Position numbers and translations under genes: made by a program. Of a stretch of DNA of 64,000 nt, positions 12,714-20,952 are shown in pieces. The stretch is from assembly GCF_900104575.1 (NCBI RefSeq), contig NZ_LT629731.1:756189-820188 (forward strand). The letters run 5' to 3'. Every line of letters begins with the position of its first letter. Position 1 is the first letter of the stretch. The notes beneath the pieces were generated by a model that saw nothing but the letters and a program-made list of their open reading frames with translations, had not been told where the DNA came from and searched no databases. This DNA comes from Bacillus tuaregi (GTDB lineage Bacteria; Bacillota; Bacilli; Bacillales; Cytobacillaceae).

Positions 12714-12800
12714 AAAGCGTTACACCGCTGGGGGACAGTCCCCCAGCAAGGTAAAGCGTTAAACCGCCGGGGGACTGTCCCCCGGCGGAGTAAAGCGCTA
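12714..12800. repeat. two tandem palindromic repeat units between rnr and smpB
   Basis: Two ~40-bp units, each starting GTAAAGCGTTA and holding a near-perfect palindrome (GCTGGGGGAC-A-GTCCCCCAGC in the first; CGCCGGGGGAC-T-GTCCCCCGGCG in the second); a third GTAAAGCGCTA follows. The palindrome core GGGGGAC(A/T)GTCCCC recurs in unrelated bacterial genomes and suggests a REP-like element. There is no T-run to make them classical terminators. Confidence 0.7.
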
Positions 12801-12873
12801 AAGGTAGTGGATTTTGATTTGTTTGGAACGTGAATATTTGCTAAAATAGAGCAAGGAAAGTGGGGAAAGCTCT

Positions 12874-13341
12874 ATGCCAAAAGGTGAAGGTAAGGTTATT
12901 GCGCAGAATAAAAAAGCGTATCATGACTATTTTATTGAAGAAACATATGAAGCAGGTCTTGTCCTGCAGGGGACTGAAATCAAAGCGCTTCGGGCGGGAC
13001 GTGCAAACTTAAAGGATTCCTATGCGAAAATTTTGAATGGTGAGGTATTCTTAATTGGAATGCACATCAGTCCATATGAGCAGGGAAACCGCTACAATCA
13101 TGACCCGGAAAGAACCCGGAAGCTCCTTTTACATCGCAAGCAAATCAATAAGCTAATCGGTGAAACAAAGGAAGTCGGCTACTCGTTAGTACCCTTAAAG
13201 ATATATTTGAAAAACGGTTATGCAAAAATCCTCATCGGCTTAGCGAGAGGAAAGAAGAAATTCGATAAGCGTGAAGATTTGAAGAAAAAAGAAGCCAAGC
13301 GTGATATTGAACGTGCATTCCGTGAGAGACAGAAGATGTAG
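12874..13341 (+). CDS. smpB: SsrA-binding protein SmpB
   Basis: 155 aa, standard length. OB-fold core with the conserved [25 protein letters not shown] start region (described here by its key residues Y-H-D and G-T-E-I-K), the RKLLLHR segment, and the lysine-rich C-terminal tail that enters the decoding centre. It brings alanyl-tmRNA to stalled ribosomes. The gene directly precedes ssrA. Confidence 0.97.
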   Translation: MPKGEGKVIAQNKKAYHDYFIEETYEAGLVLQGTEIKALRAGRANLKDSYAKILNGEVFLIGMHISPYEQGNRYNHDPERTRKLLLHRKQINKLIGETKEVGYSLVPLKIYLKNGYAKILIGLARGKKKFDKREDLKKKEAKRDIERAFRERQKM

Positions 13342-13414
13342 ACGACAGGAGTTTGATTAAAGCTCCGTCCAATCTGTCTGCAAGCAAGCTGGCAGCTAAA
13401 CCAGTAAATTACAA

Positions 13415-13442
13415 TTGAAATCACCATGGATTATGGTATAAT
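13415..13442 (+). promoter_or_regulatory. promoter of ssrA
   Basis: TTGAAA (13415-13420), 16-bp spacer, TATAAT (13437-13442). The mature RNA begins about 110 nt later, leaving a 5' leader to be processed. Confidence 0.65.
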
Positions 13443-13561
13443 GAATTATGTCAGCAAGAGCTGATCACTAATCTTTGCTCGACCTTTGAGCATTCCTAAC
13501 GTCAGCGCAGGTTTGCGCGAATCGATAAGATAATTCAGTTTATCCTCGATTTTCTCATAAT

Positions 13562-13923
13562 GGGGACGCTACGGATTCGACAGGGGTAGTTCGAGCTTAG
13601 GTTGCGAGTCGAGGGGATCGGCCTCGTTAAAACGTCAAAGCCTATAACTGGCAAACAACAAAACAATTTCGCTTTAGCTGCCTAATAAGCGCTTAGCGGT
13701 TCCTCCCTCCATCGCCCATGTGGTAGGGTAAGGGACTCAACTTTAGTGGGCTACGCCGGATTCCCCCGTCTGAGGATGATGGAAGAGAACAATCAGACTA
13801 GCTAGCCCGGACGCCCGTCGATAGGCATATGGAGCGGCGAAACAGCAAATATATCGACTACACTCGTAGAAGCTTAAGTGACGATATCTTTGGACGTGGG
13901 TTCGACTCCCACCGTCTCCACCA
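13562..13923 (+). ncRNA. ssrA: transfer-messenger RNA (tmRNA)
   Basis: About 362 nt. The 5' end GGGGACG pairs with CGTCTCC just before the encoded A-CCA 3' end, forming the tRNA-like acceptor; the T-arm GGGTTCGACTCCC is at 13898-13911. The tag reading frame runs from 13650 to 13685 and reads GKQQNNFALAA after the tRNA-borne alanine, ending in a TAA pair. The ALAA end is the usual ClpXP degron. It releases ribosomes stalled on broken mRNAs together with SmpB and RNase R encoded just upstream. Confidence 0.97.
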
Positions 13924-13958
13924 TACATAGCTTTGTTGGTGGTTTATACTTAATTATA

Positions 13959-13990
13959 ACGGACTTGCCGAATAGGCAAGTCCGTTTTTG
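13959..13990 (+). terminator. rho-independent terminator after ssrA
   Basis: ACGGACTTGCC pairs with GGCAAGTCCGT, followed by TTTTT. Confidence 0.88.
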
Positions 13991-14014
13991 GTCGTTTTCA
14001 GCGGCGCCCCAACT

Positions 14015-14044
14015 AGATCAATAATGGGCGCCCATTATTGATCT
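14015..14044. repeat. perfect 30-bp palindrome
   Basis: Both strands read identically from AGATCAATAATGGGC through to its complement, with no loop. It lies between the convergent ssrA terminator and the end of the germination operon, and no T-run follows on either strand. Confidence 0.8.
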
Positions 14045-14067
14045 GATAGCGAAAAATCCTCGATGCA

Positions 14068-15144
14068 TTATTCAATAACACCGGTCTGCGTAATCATGAC
14101 GTCTGATGTTACCTTCACAGTCAGATTTCGATAATCCTCTTTTACCCATTTTTTAATATCAAGCTGACGGGTTTGCGTTCTGACAAAATGCCCTAAACCT
14201 AGAGGATCTAGCTTTTGCGCTTGAAAGTCTTTAATGAGCTTCTCACATTCTCTGTTGATTTCCTTTTGAAAGGCCTGCTCTAATAAATCAATATTTTTCG
14301 GGGATAGCTTATTGCCAGTAAATTCGTTGATGAGCCCGCGAACGGTTATATGAATGGAGATTTCCTCTGGATTCCGTTTTGTCAGCTTAAAACGATGTCT
14401 AGATTTGATACTCCTAATGGCCGCATCCCCTTCATCGATACTGACCCGATGCATCCCCTCGCTAAATTTATCAACAAGGAGCTTAAAGAAAAACATCTTA
14501 TCCGGCGGGACCACATCGATGACCTTTCCACGGCTAAAAAGAGCCATCCCGTTAATTTCTAATTTATTTTTAGAAAGCTGTTTAATCTGTGGAAGGTATG
14601 GCGTTTTCCCCTCCTGATAAAAATCAAACAAAAAGAGGTGAAGGTTTGATTGCGGAACCTCCTCCTGCTTGATGTTATGCTCGAATAAATTGGCAATAAA
14701 CGTTCCATTTCCCCTTATCCCATAATCCCCCTCTAATAATGGTTTGGCATCCCCGTCAACGACAGCCAAAAATAGCCCGGCACCAACACCAGGGTCTCTT
14801 TGGAAGGCATCCACCAATTCAAGAATCCCCTCTTTCTTGGCGATATCTTTCCCAAATAATACTACCTCAAGACTTCCCGTAACAATCGGGTCTGGTGTTT
14901 GCTGCTGTATATCCTGCAGTATGGTCTTTTTAATGATCGCCTCAGCCGAGAAGGATTCATTCTTAGGTGGAGAGTCAGGCAAATAAAGAGGAAACGTAAC
15001 GGTACCTAGAATTTGGCCATTTTCAGACATGTCAAAGCCAATCCCTTCGATTAAGCTGATATCATCCAATACTTCCTTTTGCACACATCCTCCAAGCAGG
15101 AAAAGGAGGACAAAAACGATGAAGTATTTACGTTTCTGTTTCAC
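14068..15144 (-). CDS. Ger(x)C family spore germination lipoprotein
   Basis: 358 aa, third gene of a gerA-type operon. The lipobox LLGGC puts the lipidated cysteine at about residue 20. The rest matches the C subunit of germinant receptors (GIGFDMSENG near the start, a C-terminal domain with a VRTQTRQLDIKKW segment), an outer-leaflet protein of the spore inner membrane that is needed with A and B subunits for germinant response. Its start overlaps the upstream permease gene by 17 bp. Confidence 0.93.
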   Translation of the reverse strand: MKQKRKYFIVFVLLFLLGGCVQKEVLDDISLIEGIGFDMSENGQILGTVTFPLYLPDSPPKNESFSAEAIIKKTILQDIQQQTPDPIVTGSLEVVLFGKDIAKKEGILELVDAFQRDPGVGAGLFLAVVDGDAKPLLEGDYGIRGNGTFIANLFEHNIKQEEVPQSNLHLFLFDFYQEGKTPYLPQIKQLSKNKLEINGMALFSRGKVIDVVPPDKMFFFKLLVDKFSEGMHRVSIDEGDAAIRSIKSRHRFKLTKRNPEEISIHITVRGLINEFTGNKLSPKNIDLLEQAFQKEINRECEKLIKDFQAQKLDPLGLGHFVRTQTRQLDIKKWVKEDYRNLTVKVTSDVMITQTGVIE

Positions 15145-16228
15145 GCTTTTTCACCTTCTCTGCAATGATTGTGGCCAAAAATAATAATGGAATATAGACA
15201 AAATTGAAGTATAAGCCAATTTTGGCTGTAATGTCCGTTAAAATATTTACCATTTCACGCGTTAATAACAGACTTGTACCAATAATGCATAAGACTGACA
15301 GGGCAGGTACAGAGATTTTTTGCCGTAGCGAAAAAATTTGCTTGGCTAACCAGCTTGCACACCATATTGCAAGACAGGCATTAGGTAGGATAATTAAACA
15401 CCAATTAGCAATCCCGATATATTCAAAGCGTTCCACGAACGGCATTTTAATAATTTTCCACATAGTAAGTAATGGCCAGGCGTTTTTTTGCAATTGGTTT
15501 TCCGAAAAATAGGAAAAGGTTAGGATGGCAATGTACAGACATAGCAAGATTGTATATAGATTTCCTAAACTAGCCCACTTTCGTGATTTCTCCGGGCTTT
15601 TGATAAATGGATAAAATATTAGGATTGTTTCAAAGCCAAGCACTGTAAGCGACATATCACGACTTCCACGCAGGATATCTGAAACTGGATGATCTAAAAT
15701 TGGCAGTAGGTTCGTAAAATCCGAATAAGGTATGGTAATAAAAAACAATAGAACGATATAAAAGGGCAACACAACTGAGAAAAAGGCAATCCCGGTGACG
15801 GTCCTAATCCCGCCATTTACGATATAATTTAAGAGAATAAAAAAGACAACTGAAAACCAAAAGATACTTAGCTCCGGAAACATCCACACATGGACAATTT
15901 CAATAAATCCTCGCAGGACCGTCACTGTCAGTAAACAAAAGTAAATAATAAGCAGAGAGCAGATGGCTTTACTAAGCTTTTTTCCCAGAATGAAGCTGTG
16001 GATCGCTAGGATATCTCCGTCCGCCACTTTGGCCATTTTATAAATCATCCAAATAATTAACTGAATAACGAGCCCGGTCACGATAATCGAAATCCAACCA
16101 TCATGACCGGCATTCTTGGCAATGATTCTGGTAAAGCCGAGGATGCCAATACCTGTCTGCATCGCATGGACGGTAAAGAATACAAGAAAAGGAGCGATTT
16201 TTTTGTTTTCCGGAATGGATACTTTCAT
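15128..16228 (-). CDS. GerAB/GerBB-type spore germination permease subunit
   Basis: 366 aa with about ten hydrophobic segments, of the amino acid-polyamine-organocation transporter fold. This is the B subunit of a germinant receptor and the one thought to bind the small-molecule germinant. Family marks include the N-terminal MQTGIGILGF stretch and the PFVERFEYIGI segment. It starts 10 bp after the A-subunit gene and overlaps the C-subunit gene, as usual for tricistronic ger operons. The germinant cannot be read from sequence. Confidence 0.93.
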   Translation of the reverse strand: MKVSIPENKKIAPFLVFFTVHAMQTGIGILGFTRIIAKNAGHDGWISIIVTGLVIQLIIWMIYKMAKVADGDILAIHSFILGKKLSKAICSLLIIYFCLLTVTVLRGFIEIVHVWMFPELSIFWFSVVFFILLNYIVNGGIRTVTGIAFFSVVLPFYIVLLFFITIPYSDFTNLLPILDHPVSDILRGSRDMSLTVLGFETILIFYPFIKSPEKSRKWASLGNLYTILLCLYIAILTFSYFSENQLQKNAWPLLTMWKIIKMPFVERFEYIGIANWCLIILPNACLAIWCASWLAKQIFSLRQKISVPALSVLCIIGTSLLLTREMVNILTDITAKIGLYFNFVYIPLLFLATIIAEKVKKRETET

Positions 16229-16238
16229 AAAATAACCT

Positions 16239-17720
16239 CTAATCTTCGATATCTTTCTTTTCCTTTGCCGCCTTCTCAGGAAAACGGTCTGACTCTTGTG
16301 TCCGTAAGAAGAATGGCCGTTTTCTTTGTTTATTAAAAGGCAATCGGATCAAAGAATCCTTAAAATCCTGTTTCCTTAATGGGTATATTGGCTCTAAAAA
16401 TGGTCTTCCAAGTGAAGTCAATCGAATGAGATGGGTAAGCAAAAAACAGAAGCAAAGCAATATTCCCAAAAGACCCCAGAGCTCAGCAAAAACTAAAAAC
16501 GGGAAACGCAATAAACGGATGGTGTTACCCATTTTATATACGGGTGTAGTAAAGGATGCTAGTGCGGCGAGCGCGACAAAAATCAATAATACATTGCTTG
16601 TCAGACCTGCTTCCACACTAGCCGTTCCAATCACAATACCGCCCACGATACCGATGGTTTGTCCGACCTTTGTCGGCAGTCGGGCTCCTGCTTCACGTAA
16701 AAGCTCGATGGTTAATTCAAGAAATAATGCTTCGAGAATGGGCGGAAAAGGTATCGCCCTTCTCGAAGCCACCAATGCGCTTAATAAATCCTGCGGGATT
16801 AACTCGTAATGATAGGAAAGCGTTGCGACATAAATGGGTGTCACTAAAATAGAAAAGGCCACCGCAAATAACCGAATTAAACGAAAAAATGATGAAAGAA
16901 TCCAATTTAAATAATAATCCTCAAATGAGCTGAAAAATTCTACTAAGGTTGTCGGTGCAATTAAAGCATGTGGTGAGCCGTTTACCATAACAGCTACCTT
17001 TCCTTCTGCCAGTATGGCGGCAACTCGGTCAGGTCTTTCTGTATCAAGCAGCTGCGGGAATGGTGAATTTTGATTATCACAAATCATTTGAACAATATAC
17101 GAGCTATCCGTGATTTCATCAAATTCAATTCCTTTGATTCGCTGTCTGACCGTATCGACATTTTCGACATTGGTAATGCCCTCCAAGTAAAGAATAGCTA
17201 CTCTTGTTTTCGATAGAGTCCCAATCGTTTGCTCTTCAATAATCAACTCCTTTACAGGAATTCTTTTTCGCAGCAGGCTTAAGTTTTGATCAAGTGATTC
17301 AACAAAGGCTTCCTTTGGACCAATGACACTGAATTCAACCTCAGGCAATGTGATGCTTCGCGCCGTGTCCTTTATGGCAGAGAAATAACAAAATTTTTGT
17401 GCTTCCCCGGGTATAGTCAGCAGTACATTGCCGGTGATGAGCTTTTCTTCTATGATCGATGCGTCCGTTGAGAGCTGTACATCTGGCAAGGGAAGAAGCT
17501 TCCTCGCATCCTCTAATTGATGAAAGTCTTTTTCCAGTAAATAAGGAAGAGCACACTCGCGAATTGTTTTTTCCTCGACAAGAGTGGTGAGAAATGTTAA
17601 GCAAAAAGAAAGCTTCGTTTTTTCGTTTTCAAATTCATAGGTTTTAAAATCATGTGATTTTGAAAAAACGTCCTTGGCACTTTCCTTTTCTTTGCCTTTA
17701 TTTTTTAAAAAATTAAACAC
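16239..17720 (-). CDS. GerAA-type spore germination protein, A subunit
   Basis: 493 aa. A hydrophilic N-terminal domain (about 1-270) is followed by four to five membrane segments (about 275-440) and a basic C-terminal tail. Conserved GerA motifs include PGEAQKFCYF-like and VKELIIEEQTIG regions, PDRVAAILAEGKVAVMVNGSP and the PFPPILEALFLELTIELLREAGARLP segment (quoted by its ends PFPP...ARLP). Start is GTG with AAGGAG nine bases upstream. First gene of the operon; expression is expected in the forespore under sigma-G. Confidence 0.93.
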   Translation of the reverse strand: MFNFLKNKGKEKESAKDVFSKSHDFKTYEFENEKTKLSFCLTFLTTLVEEKTIRECALPYLLEKDFHQLEDARKLLPLPDVQLSTDASIIEEKLITGNVLLTIPGEAQKFCYFSAIKDTARSITLPEVEFSVIGPKEAFVESLDQNLSLLRKRIPVKELIIEEQTIGTLSKTRVAILYLEGITNVENVDTVRQRIKGIEFDEITDSSYIVQMICDNQNSPFPQLLDTERPDRVAAILAEGKVAVMVNGSPHALIAPTTLVEFFSSFEDYYLNWILSSFFRLIRLFAVAFSILVTPIYVATLSYHYELIPQDLLSALVASRRAIPFPPILEALFLELTIELLREAGARLPTKVGQTIGIVGGIVIGTASVEAGLTSNVLLIFVALAALASFTTPVYKMGNTIRLLRFPFLVFAELWGLLGILLCFCFLLTHLIRLTSLGRPFLEPIYPLRKQDFKDSLIRLPFNKQRKRPFFLRTQESDRFPEKAAKEKKDIED

Positions 17721-17817
17721 GATCGTAGTCTCCTTAGCAGATGAATCTAAAGCTTATTGTTTACCTTAATTGGAAAGAATATGAGTGATTTACAGGTTCA
17801 ACTGTACATAAAAATGA

Positions 17818-17858
17818 AAAAAGCCGTATCAAGGGACCTTTCCCTGATACGGCTTTTT
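17818..17858. terminator. bidirectional-type terminator
   Basis: AAAAAAGCCGTATCA and TGATACGGCTTTTT arms around GGGACCTTTCC. On the minus strand it ends the DUF350 operon just upstream of the germination operon. Confidence 0.85.
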
Positions 17859-17864
17859 CAACTC

Positions 17865-18281
17865 TTAATAGGTTAAGCTTCCCGCAACAACCAAACCGAC
17901 GGTAATTCCAGCGGCGAATAAGCTGAAGCCGACGGCTAGATTGCCTTCCTCGACCTTTTTCGCTAAGTTTGTTTTAGGTGTTAGTACATATTCGATAATC
18001 AAATACACAATGACCTGCGTGATGATTCCAATTAAGCCCCAAATAAAGGCATCTAAAATACTGACACTTCCACCCCAAACCGTGTAAAGCGTAATCGCTA
18101 ATCCAATCACCTTACCCCACAGCTTTAATGCGACGGCTGTATTTCCATTCTTAATTAACTCCCATTCTGAGAATTTCGTTGTAAAAGCAAAGGCAAAAAT
18201 TCCAATGATAATTAAGCCTAAGCCTGTTCCAACATGGGCGAGAAAAGCAAAAAAGCTTTCTGTTGATATGATTTCCATCAT
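17865..18281 (-). CDS. DUF350 (YjfL-type) membrane protein
   Basis: 138 aa with four predicted membrane helices (about 18-40, 52-72, 78-100, 115-136) and the DUF350 pattern (NGNTAVALKLWGKVIGLA and EGNLAVGFSLFAAGI repeat-like halves). Function is unknown. The ATG overlaps the stop of the ATP-grasp gene (ATGA), so the two are translationally coupled. In E. coli the corresponding yjfL gene also neighbours a glutathionylspermidine-synthase-like gene (yjfC) and a lipoprotein gene (yjfM), which supports a shared pathway. Confidence 0.85.
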   Translation of the reverse strand: MMEIISTESFFAFLAHVGTGLGLIIIGIFAFAFTTKFSEWELIKNGNTAVALKLWGKVIGLAITLYTVWGGSVSILDAFIWGLIGIITQVIVYLIIEYVLTPKTNLAKKVEEGNLAVGFSLFAAGITVGLVVAGSLTY

Positions 18282-19576
18282 TTATTCTCCTCCTCGATAT
18301 CGATGCCTACCGGTAGGAAATAGGCTTCATTGTCTGTAATTTGTCTACCAGCTCGGATCCCGATTGCACTTGCTTGTCCGTTAATGTAAAAGCACCCATA
18401 CATATAATGAGCGTTCTTGGACCCATTGACCGTTTGAATCACGGTTTTTGGAAGCTTGATGAATTGCTGATATACGGGCAGTGAATCCTGATAGGTTTTA
18501 TGAGCATCCTCGGCAACCTTTTCTCCACTGCCTGAAAAGATTTCGACCGTATCTCCCTCACGTCCAAAGGAGGGTTTTTTCACATACGAAATCTCTTGCT
18601 CAAGAAAATAGTCCTCATCCAAATAGGTGGGTAAAAAATAGCTATGAATCCATTCATGCTCTTCCGCTGTAAAAAAAGCATGCTCTTCCTCATGTAATCC
18701 CCATATTAACGCCATGACGGCTTTGGATTGCAGTAAAAAAGCAGAGGGCGGATTAATAATCGCTAATTCCTTTTCTTCAACGAGCTTCAGTAAAAGCTGT
18801 CCAACTTTCTCCTTTGTTGCGGGATCTTCATCCTCAACAAGGTGTTCAATGGGATAGGTCTGTCGGTATAGAACATCAATCTTTTCACCATGGCTATCGT
18901 AAAGTCCTTTTTCAATGAGAATTTGACCGTTCTCTGTTATAGACTCTGGTACAAGGCGAAGCTGACTGAGCCCGAGATACTGACTAGGTAATCCAGCGAG
19001 CTCCTGCAAATATTTCGTTGTTAAGCGGTCTTCTTCATGATCATTGTGTGAAGAAAAGACGATGCTTGGGCTTCTTCTATGAGCTTCTCTTTTTCCGAGT
19101 GATTGAAGAGCCATCTTAAGAGCCAGTTGGATAGCTTCACGAAGCTCCTTAGCACAGGTCTCATTCGGGTTGATTAATCCGAATGCTTTGCAAACCTCCC
19201 CATTGACAGAAAAGGTTTCTTTAATAAAAGTAGGTGTATCGGAGTTCACCTCTAGTAGCTTTATTTCATCAGCTGTAACAGCTAAATCAAGCCGTGCAAT
19301 CACACTTTCGAAGGGCAGGGTTTGAAGTCTGATAAAGGAAAGTGCCGGCTTTGGAAAGCCAAGCTGAAGCAGGGTTTCTTCATCCAATTGCCGTAACAGC
19401 GGTGCTGCTTTAAACAAAATATGTCCGATCCGCTCTGCTGCCTGTCTAATGCGGTTTATTCCAGCGGTTGTCTCTTTTTTGACATCATATAAGGCATATT
19501 CAGTATTAAATAGATCATGCCAGAATCCCTCGATGTTTTCAAAAAAACGCTGCCTTTCCTGACGAAACGTATTCAT
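18278..19576 (-). CDS. glutathionylspermidine synthase-like ATP-grasp ligase
   Basis: 432 aa, the pre-ATP-grasp plus ATP-grasp arrangement of the C-terminal (synthetase) half of glutathionylspermidine synthase and of E. coli YgiC/YjfC. Visible marks are NSDTPTFIKE near residue 110, the nucleotide-binding FLLQSKAVMALIW region, KKPSFGREGDTVE near 340 and the Gly/Arg-rich C-terminal segment. Enzymes of this class ligate an amine to a peptide C-terminal carboxylate, classically the glycine of glutathione. Bacilli generally lack glutathionylspermidine, so the substrate is probably something else, perhaps the neighbouring lipoprotein. It lies 2 bp after that gene. Confidence 0.85.
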   Translation of the reverse strand: MNTFRQERQRFFENIEGFWHDLFNTEYALYDVKKETTAGINRIRQAAERIGHILFKAAPLLRQLDEETLLQLGFPKPALSFIRLQTLPFESVIARLDLAVTADEIKLLEVNSDTPTFIKETFSVNGEVCKAFGLINPNETCAKELREAIQLALKMALQSLGKREAHRRSPSIVFSSHNDHEEDRLTTKYLQELAGLPSQYLGLSQLRLVPESITENGQILIEKGLYDSHGEKIDVLYRQTYPIEHLVEDEDPATKEKVGQLLLKLVEEKELAIINPPSAFLLQSKAVMALIWGLHEEEHAFFTAEEHEWIHSYFLPTYLDEDYFLEQEISYVKKPSFGREGDTVEIFSGSGEKVAEDAHKTYQDSLPVYQQFIKLPKTVIQTVNGSKNAHYMYGCFYINGQASAIGIRAGRQITDNEAYFLPVGIDIEEENK

Positions 19577-19578
19577 GC

Positions 19579-19884
19579 TTATCCTCCAAATCCGCCTTTT
19601 GATCCACTGCCGATTCCTGATTTGTAGGAGCTTTCATAGGATTTATAGCTTGGACTGCTTTTGAGTGATGACTTACTAGAGTAAAAGGAGCCGCCATGAT
19701 AATATCTGCCCCCATAATAGGAGTCATCATCATCACAGTAATAGGTTCCTGTTTCGCTGTCCCAATCCCAATCATCACAATCATAGCCGGTTGGTTCAGG
19801 AGGACGGTCCTCTGAGCATGCCGCTAAAGAGGTAACGAGTGTAGCGGCAAGGACACCCTTCATCATTTTTTTTGTCTTGTTCAA
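19579..19884 (-). CDS. small lipoprotein with Ser/Tyr/Lys-rich tail ending in Gly-Gly
   Basis: 101 aa. Signal sequence and lipobox LAAC place the lipid cysteine near residue 23; then an acidic, Tyr/Trp-rich region with two more cysteines (YDCDDWDWD, YYCDDDDSYY) and a low-complexity Ser/Lys/Tyr tail ending GSGSKGGFGG. Start is TTG with GAGAGGGG seven bases upstream; an internal ATG at residue 7-8 is an alternative. It is placed as the DUF1190 lipoproteins (YjfM/YgiB) are in E. coli, next to the ATP-grasp gene, though I cannot confirm homology by eye. Confidence 0.75.
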   Translation of the reverse strand: MNKTKKMMKGVLAATLVTSLAACSEDRPPEPTGYDCDDWDWDSETGTYYCDDDDSYYGGRYYHGGSFYSSKSSLKSSPSYKSYESSYKSGIGSGSKGGFGG

Positions 19885-19900
19885 TCTTAATCCCCTCTCT

Positions 19901-20362
19901 TTAATCTGTTATGGAATATCCTGTTGCTGTGACATACAAAACATAGGCTTTCCGATCCTCATCAATTTCGGCAGAATCGCGTTCCCACTCCTGCTGCTGA
20001 TGGTATGTATAGACACTACCAAGAGTACTTAATACATCTAAGTGATCCGTCAAATATTCAGACGTCAGGAGCGGATACCCCTTAAGGGAGTTCAACTCTC
20101 TCACCTCAAGCAAAATCCCGTCCTCTGTTAAGATAGCGGCATCGACTGGTCCTTCCTCATATATTTCTACATAAATAATAAAGAGATTTTCCTCAATCGC
20201 CGAGGACAGCTGCTTGTATGTAATGCCATCCTTTACAAAAAACTCACATTCTCTCCTTGCTAAAATCTGCTCTAGCTCAATCTCCGGATAATGATAAATG
20301 GGAACAAACTGGTCATTCCCTTTACGAAGACGATATTCCAAAACAGCATTCCGAAATTTCAT
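19901..20362 (-). CDS. uncharacterised protein, first gene of the ATP-grasp/lipoprotein operon
   Basis: 153 aa, acidic, without signal peptide or membrane segment. I do not recognise the family. It reads as a mixed alpha/beta soluble domain with a YHYPEIELEQILARRECEF section. An in-frame TTG-ATG further upstream would add ten residues; AAAGGGTG fits the ATG at 20362 best. Only 16 bp separate it from the lipoprotein gene, so the four genes 20362-17865 look like one transcript. Confidence 0.7.
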   Translation of the reverse strand: MKFRNAVLEYRLRKGNDQFVPIYHYPEIELEQILARRECEFFVKDGITYKQLSSAIEENLFIIYVEIYEEGPVDAAILTEDGILLEVRELNSLKGYPLLTSEYLTDHLDVLSTLGSVYTYHQQQEWERDSAEIDEDRKAYVLYVTATGYSITD

Positions 20363-20498
20363 AATCCACACCCTTTTGTCCTTATTCATCAAGTAGGTAC
20401 GCTTTATTATAAAAAAAGTTTCAGCATATTTGTCGAAAAAATCGTAATTTATATTTTTTGTTACTTATTAACCAGGAAAACATAATTAGCCTAAAACA

Positions 20499-20527
20499 AA
20501 CAAAAACCCGATTTCACTGAAATCGGG
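20499..20527 (-). terminator. terminator of the IDEAL-domain gene
   Basis: On the minus strand CCCGATTTCA... pairs with TGAAATCGGG and is followed by TTTTTGTTTG. Confidence 0.75.
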
Positions 20528-20545
20528 AATTAATGTTCTATCATG

Positions 20546-20743
20546 TTATTCAAGAAATTTTTGTAATTTTTCTGTTAGTAGTAGAAATTGCTCTTTGTTT
20601 CTGTCATGTAACGATTGGTCGATTTCCTTTAGAATTTGCTCTTTCTGGAAATCGCGCAGCGCTTTGTCTAACACCATTTCAGCAAATAGTGAATCATCCA
20701 TTACCTCAGTTTGTTGGGGTGTGTTTAGAGAGTACTTATTCAT
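20546..20743 (-). CDS. IDEAL domain-containing protein
   Basis: 65 aa. The C-terminal half matches the short IDEAL domain (AEMVLDKALRDFQKEQIL, then EIDQSLHDRNKEQFLLLTEKL, written here by sections), a ~37-residue helical module found in Bacillales proteins such as those fused to ComK-related or YpiB-type proteins. Role unknown; probably a protein-protein interaction module. A good AAGGAG site lies ten bases before the ATG, and a terminator follows. Confidence 0.85.
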   Translation of the reverse strand: MNKYSLNTPQQTEVMDDSLFAEMVLDKALRDFQKEQILKEIDQSLHDRNKEQFLLLTEKLQKFLE

Positions 20744-20952
20744 TGGAAATCAACTCCTTAACCTTTTTTCAATTATATCAATTAATTTCAGATAATTCAA
20801 ACATTTTCGCTGTTTATTTTTAATTTCATTATTCAATAGGTACTTGTTTGATTATTTTGCTATATAGGTTGGTTCATCATGCAAAATTGTACTAATTAAC
20901 GTATACATGCAATATATCTAACCATTTTGGAGGATGAACAAGGAGGATTAAG

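Noticed and set aside
13743-13928. Minus-strand ORF across ssrA
   Set aside because: The region is tmRNA; the ORF has no ribosome site and reads through the tRNA-like domain.
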